Virus record (IMG/VR): IMGVR_UViG_3300034102_000629
Coordinates: 1 to 48,324 of that record
DNA length: 48,324 nt
From: a virus
Reading direction: 5' to 3' (one strand)
Shown: positions 34,334-41,465 of the stretch, piece by piece
Numbering within the stretch: the first letter of the stretch is position 1
Layout of the letters: each line of letters begins with the position of its first letter
Notes under the pieces: generated by a model
Seen by the model: the letters and a program-made list of their open reading frames with translations, nothing else
Told to the model about the DNA's origin: nothing
The model's database searches: none
Translations under genes and position numbers: made by a program

Positions 34334-35182
34334 TTACAAAGTTAACCTAGCTTCGTGTATAGGAGTGTAGGTTTCAGAAATTAATTCTAAGCCTCTGTTG
34401 TTGATGTTGTAAGCTGTTCCGTGGATCAAAGACTCACGCTTATGCTCTATACTCTTGTGTCCCATCATATAGTTAGTGAAACGAGTAGTAGCATTAAACA
34501 AAGCATAAGCTGTATTACCATGAGTGTTATACTCAGTAGCAATAGCTTGTTTGAAATCTAAGATACGATTCTTAGTACGAGAAGCTTCCCCATCACCTCC
34601 GATAATACCTAAGATAAAATCGTCTGTAACTACTTCAGGAATGTTAATTTTACTCAATTCTATTAACTTCTCAACAAATTGCTCCTCTTGAGTAAGAGAG
34701 TTTTGTAGTTGAGAGATGATAATAGCTAATCTTCCGTGAGAGTTCTTAGTGTGTCTTACCCTCTGAGACTCTCTTAGAGCCATGTAAAACGTGTTAGCAC
34801 ATACAACTGTCACATTGGTTGCTCCGAAGCCAATAGGAGCACTACCATCGTGTGAAGTAAGGGCTGTAAGAAACCTCTTATTGTCAGATCCACCAATAGT
34901 AACATCAGTTAAAGGAAATTGATAGTATACTTTCTGGCCGTCTCCTAAGAAACCACCTCTTTCTCCTGAGATATTAACCCTAGCAGCAGCTTCTAAAAGC
35001 ATGTCTAAGATTTCTTCATTCTGTGTAGGAACATATTTAGATCCTACGATACCTAAACACTTGTTAGTATCTCCTCTGAAGATACCAAAAGCAGGAGTAG
35101 GTTCTCCGTTAGGACCTACTAGTTCACGTTTGTCTACTGTCCAGTTAGTCCTGGAGGTTTCTAATAATTGTTGTTTGTTCAT
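34334..35182 (-). CDS. DUF932 family protein (282 aa)
   Basis: The N-terminal pattern WTVDKRELVGPNG, FGIFRGDTNKCLGIVGSKYVPTQNEE and the later LTSHDGSAP with CANTF match the DUF932 family (phage/plasmid-like protein, TIGR03299 type), which is widespread on phages and plasmids and has no settled biochemical function; some authors link it to replication or recombination. It ends a transcription unit, as a terminator follows. The start overlaps the stop of the 65-aa gene as ATGA. Confidence 0.8.
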   Translation of the reverse strand: MNKQQLLETSRTNWTVDKRELVGPNGEPTPAFGIFRGDTNKCLGIVGSKYVPTQNEEILDMLLEAAARVNISGERGGFLGDGQKVYYQFPLTDVTIGGSDNKRFLTALTSHDGSAPIGFGATNVTVVCANTFYMALRESQRVRHTKNSHGRLAIIISQLQNSLTQEEQFVEKLIELSKINIPEVVTDDFILGIIGGDGEASRTKNRILDFKQAIATEYNTHGNTAYALFNATTRFTNYMMGHKSIEHKRESLIHGTAYNINNRGLELISETYTPIHEARLTL

Positions 35183-35376
35183 AAGGCTGGTCTTTTAAAT
35201 GTTTCAATAAAGTTTTGTAGTTCTTCTAGTTCTTTGATTCTACCTTGTACTTCACAATAGTCGTACTCGGTGCTTTGTTCCATTAGTTTGGTTTGTTTTA
35301 CTCTTTCAGTAAAGTGTTCTATTAATTTAGATTTAAATTCTAAATGACTTAATGTCTCGAAGTCTTGCCAATTCAT
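35179..35376 (-). CDS. Small helical protein (65 aa)
   Basis: Charged, probably all-alpha product starting MNWQDFETLSHLEFK with coiled-coil pattern (GRIKELEELQNFIETF). Five bases after the UDG gene and coupled by ATGA to the DUF932 gene. Similar small helical proteins occur in many phages without known role. Confidence 0.6.
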   Translation of the reverse strand: MNWQDFETLSHLEFKSKLIEHFTERVKQTKLMEQSTEYDYCEVQGRIKELEELQNFIETFKRPAL

Positions 35377-35381
35377 ATTTT

Positions 35382-36083
35382 TTATTTTAAGTTTTGTAGC
35401 CAGTCTATATCATCACGATTACTGGCCATTAGTATTTCGTTTATTCTTTTAAAGTGGTCACAATTCCACTTACCTCCACCGTATAAAGCGGCTGCAGGAT
35501 GAGGTGCAACTAAGATGTGATGAAAGTTATCATCAATCAAAGGAGCAAACTTTAAAGCGTCTTTACCCCAGAAACAAAAAATAAGTCCTGTAGTGCTTTC
35601 GTTTAAAGTTTTAAACACAGCCTCTGTAAATTCAGTCCAATGAGCTAGGTGAGAACCTGACTTACCTTCCTCGATAGTTAAAGCTGCGTTAATTAAGAGA
35701 ACTCCTTGCTTAGCCCATGCTTCTAGATCCATGTCAATAGGAAATGTTAGTTCGTCTGGATAAATATCTTCTTTAATCTTGTTATACATAACCCTTAAAG
35801 AAGGAGGAACTTGATCTTTATTTCTAGGACTGAAAGCTAAGCCATGTGCTGTAGGTTCTCCTTTGTATCTACCTGGATACGGATCCATACCTAAGATAAC
35901 CACTCTTACTTTCTGAAAAGGGGTTAAATTAAAAGCCTTGAAGACTTCATCTTTGTAAGGAAGAATAGACTTAGTTTGTCTTTCCTTAGCAATGAAACCC
36001 CCAAGGCTCTTAAAATATGGACTCTCTATTGTATCTCTTAGGTGTAAATACCAATCATCTGGAATATTTACTAATTTTTTCAT
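35382..36083 (-). CDS. ung: Uracil-DNA glycosylase, family 1 (233 aa)
   Basis: Shows the family 1 motifs: GMDPYPG at 65-71 (usual GQDPYHG) with the water-activating D67 and Y69, AHGLAFS at 79-85, LLINAALT at 129-136 with N132, and APHPAA at 193-198 with H195. Length is typical for Ung. It removes uracil from DNA and starts base excision. With dCMP deaminase and ThyA in the same genome it would guard against dUTP incorporation. The Q-to-M and H-to-P changes in the first motif are unusual. It overlaps the DnaA-like gene by 29 bases. Confidence 0.9.
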   Translation of the reverse strand: MKKLVNIPDDWYLHLRDTIESPYFKSLGGFIAKERQTKSILPYKDEVFKAFNLTPFQKVRVVILGMDPYPGRYKGEPTAHGLAFSPRNKDQVPPSLRVMYNKIKEDIYPDELTFPIDMDLEAWAKQGVLLINAALTIEEGKSGSHLAHWTEFTEAVFKTLNESTTGLIFCFWGKDALKFAPLIDDNFHHILVAPHPAAALYGGGKWNCDHFKRINEILMASNRDDIDWLQNLK

Positions 36084-36687
36084 TAATCTCTTTTCTACGT
36101 TTACGTCTCCTGCTACTATCTAAAGTTTCTACAATAACATTAGCTCTAATCTCTGTATTCATCATACCAGGAAAAACATCATCTACCATGTTAAGGATTT
36201 GATTATATCTTACCTTATAGCTGTTCATTACATCGTAGAAGTCAGTATGCTGTCTAATCGAATGAATGATTGTAGAGTGATCTTTGCCTAGTAAGTTACC
36301 TACTTTGGTATATGTGTAGTGAAATTGAATAAGTAAAACAGCAGCAAACTGAAATCTAGCTTCTACATACTCTCTCTTTCTGCTTAGTTTAACAAACTCT
36401 TCTACACTGATTCTATTGACGTTACAAACTATCTTTATAATAGTCTGCTCAAAGTCTGTAAACTTAGCTAGATTTACTTTAACCATCTGAGCTTTTTCTT
36501 GTGCTAGTTTTTTCTTTCTTGCATACTCTTCAGGATCAATTATATTAATCCTTCTTTGATAGAACTCTTTGTTTTTAGATTTTAAATTTACTGTATTCAA
36601 TAGACTCTCTTGCATAAGAGGTTCTATTTTGAGTTTTACGAACACAATTTCTAAAGCTTCTTTTACAATATCTTTAACTCTTGGCAT
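36055..36687 (-). CDS. Protein with DnaA domain IV-like DNA-binding HTH (210 aa)
   Basis: Residues 83-163 match the DnaA C-terminal domain: the VEARFQFAAVLLIQFHYTYT helix, then KVGNLLGKDHSTIIHSIRQH, close to the bacterial signature (ShxxIGxxxGRDHSTVxHA). In DnaA this domain binds the origin. The AAA+ domain III is absent, so this is a stand-alone DNA-binding protein, perhaps an origin-recognition factor for phage replication or a competitor for host DnaA boxes. The N-terminal 80 residues are basic helix and unassigned. It sits between primase and UDG, overlapping both genes. Confidence 0.75.
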   Translation of the reverse strand: MPRVKDIVKEALEIVFVKLKIEPLMQESLLNTVNLKSKNKEFYQRRINIIDPEEYARKKKLAQEKAQMVKVNLAKFTDFEQTIIKIVCNVNRISVEEFVKLSRKREYVEARFQFAAVLLIQFHYTYTKVGNLLGKDHSTIIHSIRQHTDFYDVMNSYKVRYNQILNMVDDVFPGMMNTEIRANVIVETLDSSRRRKRRKEINEKISKYSR

Positions 36688-37652
36688 AATTTTATTAATT
36701 TATCTTTTCCGTGTTCTTTATAAATGTCACTAATGTCCTTACCTAGACTTGCATGATGGTATAATACAGGTATGTCAAACATCTCTGATATCTTCTGTGA
36801 GCCTTCTATACCTGCTCTATCTGCATCAAACCACACATATATGTTATCGAATCTTGCTTTAAGCAATTCATAGGCATTTTCCGATATAGGTGTAGTTTCG
36901 CTTCTTACTGCAACTGCGTTAACTCCAATAGAGTGTAAGGTCATAACATCCTTAGTACCTTTAGTAATGACTAGGATACTTCCCTTGTGAGGGAGTTGTG
37001 TGTATCCTTCTAGCATGCCTCCAAAGAAATTAGTTCTAAACTTTACTCTCTTTTCTGCAAAGGGACGGTATAGTTTAAATTTATCTTTCTCTTTGTAGCG
37101 ATAGCAAGGATCAAAGTCATTGTTAATGTACCAGATGTTATCAGCTATCCAAGCTTTGTCTACTCTTCTTATGTCAAAAAACTTAAGGATACTCGGAGTT
37201 ACTCCGAACTGTGCCCAATATTCTAAGTCTTTCTGTGTAAAACGAGTAAGTTTAACTTTAATAGATGCTGGCTTTACCTCTGCTGGTTTAACTGTTTTAA
37301 GACTATCGATTTCTATTTTAAGACCTAACCTGTCTTCTAGGCTAAAGTTCTTAAGTTGGAAGTCAGACTCAATCTTATAGAGAATGTCTGGATACTCGTA
37401 ACCAGTTCTCATTTGAGCTATGTCTATACAGTTGTAGTGGATTTTCTCAGTAGCGTAATCTATAAAATAAAGATTACCACCTTGACTCCACTTAAAGAAG
37501 CATGTTGCATGCTTATCAGATCTGAAAGGATTCTTGTACTTGTTTCTAAAGTTAATCTTTTCTCCGAAGTAGAACTCCATGAGTTGTTCTTGACCTAATA
37601 ACTTGTACAAAGTTTGTACGTTAGGTCTAATTTCTATACTTGTCAGATCCAT
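36663..37652 (-). CDS. TOPRIM DNA primase, DnaG-like (329 aa)
   Basis: The N-terminal part (YKNPFRSDKHATCFFKW, residues 39-55) resembles the start of phage DnaG-type primases but lacks a full CHC2 zinc set. The TOPRIM domain at about 224-300 has ITKGTKDVM, where Lys231 replaces the usual catalytic Glu (EG), and WFDADRAG with D276 and D278. From memory, this E-to-K form recurs in Bacteroidetes phage primases. It would lay RNA primers for the DnaB-type helicase and PolA polymerase encoded beside it. Its start codon lies about 20 bases downstream of a terminator hairpin. Confidence 0.85.
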   Translation of the reverse strand: MDLTSIEIRPNVQTLYKLLGQEQLMEFYFGEKINFRNKYKNPFRSDKHATCFFKWSQGGNLYFIDYATEKIHYNCIDIAQMRTGYEYPDILYKIESDFQLKNFSLEDRLGLKIEIDSLKTVKPAEVKPASIKVKLTRFTQKDLEYWAQFGVTPSILKFFDIRRVDKAWIADNIWYINNDFDPCYRYKEKDKFKLYRPFAEKRVKFRTNFFGGMLEGYTQLPHKGSILVITKGTKDVMTLHSIGVNAVAVRSETTPISENAYELLKARFDNIYVWFDADRAGIEGSQKISEMFDIPVLYHHASLGKDISDIYKEHGKDKLIKLCQELKIL

Positions 37653-37671
37653 AAGAAAGGTTTTTAAAAGA

Positions 37672-37699
37672 AAAAGGGGCTACAAATGTAACCCCTTTT
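37672..37699 (-). terminator. Terminator with promoter-like sequence in its arm
   Basis: AAAAGGGG...CCCCTTTT with inner TACA/TGTA pairs makes a long hairpin; the minus strand then has a T-rich run. It lies between the SSB-like gene and the primase gene. The minus strand inside it reads TACATTTG (37683-37690), which fits the -7 consensus TAnnTTTG and lies 30 bases before the primase ATG, so one element may both end and restart transcription. Confidence 0.65.
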
Positions 37700-37725
37700 C
37701 TTAAAAATGAAACAGTTAGTTAAAA

Positions 37726-38565
37726 TTAAAACAAGCTATCTACGTCATCACTAACAGGAGCAGTAGCTACATCGCTTTTTTCCCATGACATCATATCACT
37801 AGCAAAAGGACTTTCTACTTCGTTAGCAGCAGGTGCATTGTTTTCGGTGTATTCTTTGAAGTCAAAGTTTCCGTAGAAACTCTTAAATCCATACTCACCA
37901 GTAACTTGTTTAGCTACGTAATCAGTGATTTTACTGTTTACGTTTACAAATACTTTAGTACATACATCTTGGTACTTGTCGTCTTTGATTCCTAAGAGAA
38001 CTTTAACACCCATGTTGGCTTTGTTAAAGTGTGCAAAGAAATCTACCAACTCATTACCTTTACCTTTTGCAATAGAATTCCAAGAATCCAATACAAATGG
38101 CTTCTCTTTAGGAGAGATATTACCATAAGCCTTCAATAAAGAGTATACAGTTTCTTCACCACCTTTAGCTTCACGAACACTCTTAAGGTCCATTCTACGA
38201 GAAGGATCCAAAGATGCTTGTGCTTCACTCAAAGCAGCCAAGTTCTCAGCCCAAGAAGTTCTAGTAAAGTTGTCAATGAATTGTTTCTTACCTGCTTGAG
38301 AGGTACGAGTATCATTGTTTACCCACAAAGAAAACTTACCACGTAAGTCTGTTTTAAAATCAGGATGGTTTACATACCAGAAGTCTAAACGCATTCCGTT
38401 TTCACCGTCATAGTTAGGCTCTTTTACTTTGTCTTCGTCAATACCTAGTAAAGCAGCAAGTGCTTTACTGTTAGGGTTAACAGCTACAACTTGAATAGGA
38501 GCAAATCCTGTGTACATCTTTTTGCCTGATGAAGGCTCTCTGGTTTCTAATTCGTCAAATTTCAT
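37726..38565 (-). CDS. Putative single-stranded DNA-binding protein (279 aa)
   Basis: No catalytic motif. The protein has a beta-rich core with many aromatic and basic residues (GMRLDFWYVNHPDFK, GKFSLWVNN), then a low-complexity acidic tail ending DDVDSLF, like the acidic hydrophobic tip used by SSB and T4 gp32 to recruit partners. It lies between the RecA-like ATPase and the primase. crAss-like phages encode an SSB in this block, so SSB is the best call, but fold is not provable by eye. It begins after an A-rich leader and ends before a terminator. Confidence 0.6.
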   Translation of the reverse strand: MKFDELETREPSSGKKMYTGFAPIQVVAVNPNSKALAALLGIDEDKVKEPNYDGENGMRLDFWYVNHPDFKTDLRGKFSLWVNNDTRTSQAGKKQFIDNFTRTSWAENLAALSEAQASLDPSRRMDLKSVREAKGGEETVYSLLKAYGNISPKEKPFVLDSWNSIAKGKGNELVDFFAHFNKANMGVKVLLGIKDDKYQDVCTKVFVNVNSKITDYVAKQVTGEYGFKSFYGNFDFKEYTENNAPAANEVESPFASDMMSWEKSDVATAPVSDDVDSLF

Positions 38566-38584
38566 AATAATTTTTTTTTGTTTT

Positions 38585-39277
38585 TTATTTTGTTTTGGTT
38601 ACTTCTTCTGTGTAATAGGAGTCAATAGACTGACATACTAAGTTAAGGTCATTAGGGATTAAAGTTTCTGAGAACATATCCATTGGGCTCTTAGCAGGAT
38701 AGTTGCGGAAACGGTTAGTCACAAAATGATAAGTTGCATTCTCGTCTTTATCTTCACCTACGTGAGTATAAAGTGCGATTGTAAACAATCCTTCGAGAAC
38801 AATCTGGTTGTCTAACGCTTTACCGATAGTCTTAATCTTCTGACCTACGATATGTCCATCATCCTCAATTGTTTCGCTATGAGTGATGTAGAATACTTTA
38901 AGGTCATTACGAAGCTTACGAGCAGTAGTAAGCATGTTAGTTACGTCTTTAGCCAAGTTAACAAACTTACCAAAGCCTACTTCGTTAGCTTTCTTCATCA
39001 TAAGAAATGACATAGAGTAGATAGCATCATCCATTACGATAGTCTTAATGTGTAATGCTTTCTCGCTAATCTGTTGTAACAAGGTAGTGATTTGGTTGAT
39101 GTCGTCTACTTCCATGTAATTCTTAGATTCTAGGTTGTAGAGTTTCTCAGCTCCTTTGAAAGGCAATTCTTTCCGTGCTACGTTAATAATAAAGGTTTCT
39201 TTTGGGTCTAGAGTCCTGATAGAGGTAGATTTACCTGTACCTGAAGGACCTACAATTGCGATTAGTTTTGATGACAT
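38585..39277 (-). CDS. RecA-like AAA ATPase, Sak4/AAA_24 type (230 aa)
   Basis: Walker A GPSGTGKST at 10-18 and Walker B IVMDD at 80-84 are clear; a KVFYITHSE strand with sensor-like His/Ser lies later. Size and order match phage nucleotide-binding proteins of the AAA_24 group, which includes Sak4, a RecA-core ATPase that works with phage SSB in single-strand annealing recombination. The SSB-like gene is next door, which supports this. Other roles of AAA_24 proteins are possible. It follows the 107-aa gene by five bases. Confidence 0.8.
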   Translation of the reverse strand: MSSKLIAIVGPSGTGKSTSIRTLDPKETFIINVARKELPFKGAEKLYNLESKNYMEVDDINQITTLLQQISEKALHIKTIVMDDAIYSMSFLMMKKANEVGFGKFVNLAKDVTNMLTTARKLRNDLKVFYITHSETIEDDGHIVGQKIKTIGKALDNQIVLEGLFTIALYTHVGEDKDENATYHFVTNRFRNYPAKSPMDMFSETLIPNDLNLVCQSIDSYYTEEVTKTK

Positions 39278-39282
39278 ATTTT

Positions 39283-39606
39283 TTATTTTACTTTGTTTTC
39301 TTCTATGTTGTCTACAATATCACCTAGTGTATCCCAACCAAAGTTGGCTACAAAGTGTACTGCTGCGTGGAAACAATTCATAATACTTTTCTCAGGGTTT
39401 TCTAACAGTTCTTCTCTCATAGCTTCGTTGTTAAAAAGCTCTTCTGACATCCATACAATGTATTCGTTTTCTTGTTCTTCTGTCCAGGTATGTTTATCAT
39501 ACCATTCATCTTCTTGAAAGTCTATAGTGTTGTAATCTACGTTGATTACTTCACACATCTTCCGTATGAGTTGTACTAAATAAGGGTTCTTTTCTTCTTC
39601 GATCAT
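39283..39606 (-). CDS. Small acidic protein (107 aa)
   Basis: Very acidic (many Glu and Asp), mostly helical, starting MIEEEKNPYLVQLIRK. No motif recognised. It lies two bases after the helicase gene and five before the RecA-like ATPase gene, so a replication-associated role, for instance as a DNA mimic or a helicase partner, is possible but not shown by sequence. Confidence 0.6.
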   Translation of the reverse strand: MIEEEKNPYLVQLIRKMCEVINVDYNTIDFQEDEWYDKHTWTEEQENEYIVWMSEELFNNEAMREELLENPEKSIMNCFHAAVHFVANFGWDTLGDIVDNIEENKVK

Positions 39607-39608
39607 TT

Positions 39609-40724
39609 TTAATGTTTTGCTTTTCTTAAAAAATTCTCATAGTGATTAGCTGTAGGGCTATTCATCTCTTGGGGTCTAGGTAACTCTTCAAATTCTCCGT
39701 TAGCTCCATTAAAGTATAGACCGATGCTTGAGTTTTCTAAGCCAAAGTATCTATCTTTTAGGAATTTAAGGGATCTGTAGTGGTTACCGAGTAATGATAC
39801 ATCATAGCCATTGTGTGTGCCTATGTTGTATCTAGCAGGACTAAACAAACCTATTACTACTTCGTAGTCTTGGTGTACACCCTTATTGATGTGAAGCTCC
39901 TCCATTGAGGGTTCTAGCTTCTCTTCCATAAGTTGACCTTTGTAAGTGTAAGTTTGCTTTTCTGAAGCTGGTGTTTGTTGGTGGACGATTACATTAACCA
40001 TCTTAAAACGCTTAGAAAATATATCAAGAACATAATCCTTAATCATAAAGTCAAACGTTTGATAAGACGATAACTTCATCTTAGTGTCAGGAGCTAGCTC
40101 ATTAGATAAAAGACTAATATGATCTAATACAAAGAACACCCACAAGTCATCTGACTTATAAGTATAACCTGTTATTATACGCTTACCTTCTTCTATTTCT
40201 TTGTAGGTGTATTCTCCTATCTCAGGATTTTCGAAGTACGCTTTTACGTACTTAGCCATACCTGTGGGATTTCTGATATAGTCAACTACCTCTACTGATC
40301 TTTCTAGTGTGTTAATGAACTTCTCTCCTTGCTTTACCTTTTCTAATAGTTCGCTACTTAAAGTATAATTACCTACTGATTTAAGTTGAGATACACTGAT
40401 TGTAATACGGTGTTTCTCATACATATACATAGATAGGAATGATAGCCAAAAGTCTGTAGCACTTTCCTCTAAGGCAAAATAGAAGATTTTAGGAACTATG
40501 TTTGTGTTCTGTGTCTTCTTCATGATGTTAAGAATAGTCATGTATTTAGCAAACTTTGACTTACCTACACCTGAAGCAGCAGTTAAACAAGTAATAGAAC
40601 CTTTAGTAAATCCTCCATAATGTTCTGATAAACGAGGAAATGGAGGAGGGATAGCTGTTAAGCCACCTGTCTCTTTAATAATCTTGTTACCCTCAATCTG
40701 ACTTATTAACTTTTCAAAGTTCAT
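39609..40724 (-). CDS. Replicative DNA helicase, DnaB/SF4 type (371 aa)
   Basis: RecA-fold hexameric helicase: Walker A ASGVGKSK (50-57), FALEES (83-88) with the catalytic Glu, Walker B FFVLDHISLL (197-206, D201) and VIVHQQT (245-251) as motif H4. The N-terminal DnaB helical domain that binds primase is missing; only about 30 residues precede the core, so the chain is much shorter than bacterial DnaB. It unwinds DNA ahead of the PolA polymerase with the primase encoded downstream. The preceding gene may encode its loader. Confidence 0.85.
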   Translation of the reverse strand: MNFEKLISQIEGNKIIKETGGLTAIPPPFPRLSEHYGGFTKGSITCLTAASGVGKSKFAKYMTILNIMKKTQNTNIVPKIFYFALEESATDFWLSFLSMYMYEKHRITISVSQLKSVGNYTLSSELLEKVKQGEKFINTLERSVEVVDYIRNPTGMAKYVKAYFENPEIGEYTYKEIEEGKRIITGYTYKSDDLWVFFVLDHISLLSNELAPDTKMKLSSYQTFDFMIKDYVLDIFSKRFKMVNVIVHQQTPASEKQTYTYKGQLMEEKLEPSMEELHINKGVHQDYEVVIGLFSPARYNIGTHNGYDVSLLGNHYRSLKFLKDRYFGLENSSIGLYFNGANGEFEELPRPQEMNSPTANHYENFLRKAKH

Positions 40725-40726
40725 AA

Positions 40727-41275
40727 TTAGAGGATTTGATGACTATTGTAAGCAGGTCCTGTACCATTTTTGAGTTCTTCACACCACTTAGCTAAGTCGC
40801 TTTGATCTACTCCGTCTACTTTCTTAAAGATAAAGTAACCACATTCTCTGATGAATTTAATACTTCCTTGCTGCTTAAGCGTACTAATATACAGATCGGT
40901 GGCTTGTGAGATCTCTTCGAGAGTGTAATCATACTCAGATAAAAACTTAATCAACCTTTTAACTACACTAGACTTATCAGTTGTTTTACCTGATACTCCT
41001 AGATTCTTAGCACTGAACTTAGAAATAAAATCAGCTAACCATGTAGGAGGGATACTTAAGTCTCTGTTAGGAGCAGTGTTTATGTGTGTAGTCTTTAATT
41101 TCTCAAGAGCAGATAACTCACCAACAGACTCAGTTACATCAAGATCTTGTAGTGCTTTAGGAGTCCAACTGTAAGTTGTTCCATTAAACAGAAGTTTCTC
41201 TTCGTAAATCCATCTGTCTATCATCTTTTCCTGTTTGGCTAGTGCCCATAGTACTTCGTAGAATGTCTTTTTCAT
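40727..41275 (-). CDS. Unknown protein beside the helicase, possible loader (182 aa)
   Basis: The C-terminal half (VVKRLIKFLSEYDYTLEEIS, then YFIFKK, then LAKWCEELKNG) resembles small phage proteins that sit next to replicative helicases, from memory. In position it matches helicase loaders, and it stops two bases before the helicase starts. Function is inferred from context only. Its start at 41275 lies 92 bases inside the upstream 93-aa gene in another frame; a start at Met18 (41224) would shorten but not remove the overlap. Confidence 0.6.
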   Translation of the reverse strand: MKKTFYEVLWALAKQEKMIDRWIYEEKLLFNGTTYSWTPKALQDLDVTESVGELSALEKLKTTHINTAPNRDLSIPPTWLADFISKFSAKNLGVSGKTTDKSSVVKRLIKFLSEYDYTLEEISQATDLYISTLKQQGSIKFIRECGYFIFKKVDGVDQSDLAKWCEELKNGTGPAYNSHQIL

Positions 41276-41465
41276 CTGTTTCTTTTATTAAATTAAAGTT
41301 TACACCTGCAAATATTTCCTTCGAATTAATCTTAGGCGGGTCTACAAAGATAAGCGAATCTTCCTCTTTTTCCAAGTCAATTTGGTCTTCCAACCACATT
41401 TTTTTCATAAAAAGAAAGCCTGGATGTGACTCCAGGCTATCTCCATAGTGTTCTATTTCTGTCAT
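41184..41465 (-). CDS. Small acidic protein overlapping its neighbour (93 aa)
   Basis: Begins directly after the stop of the metallopeptidase gene (TAAATG), in typical coupled fashion, with an acidic N-terminal part starting MTEIEHYGDSLESHPGF and a Lys/Arg-rich end. The last 92 bases overlap the 182-aa gene in a different frame. The overlap may be real, or a frameshift may join the two genes. No function recognised. Confidence 0.5.
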   Translation of the reverse strand: MTEIEHYGDSLESHPGFLFMKKMWLEDQIDLEKEEDSLIFVDPPKINSKEIFAGVNFNLIKETDEKDILRSTMGTSQTGKDDRQMDLRRETSV

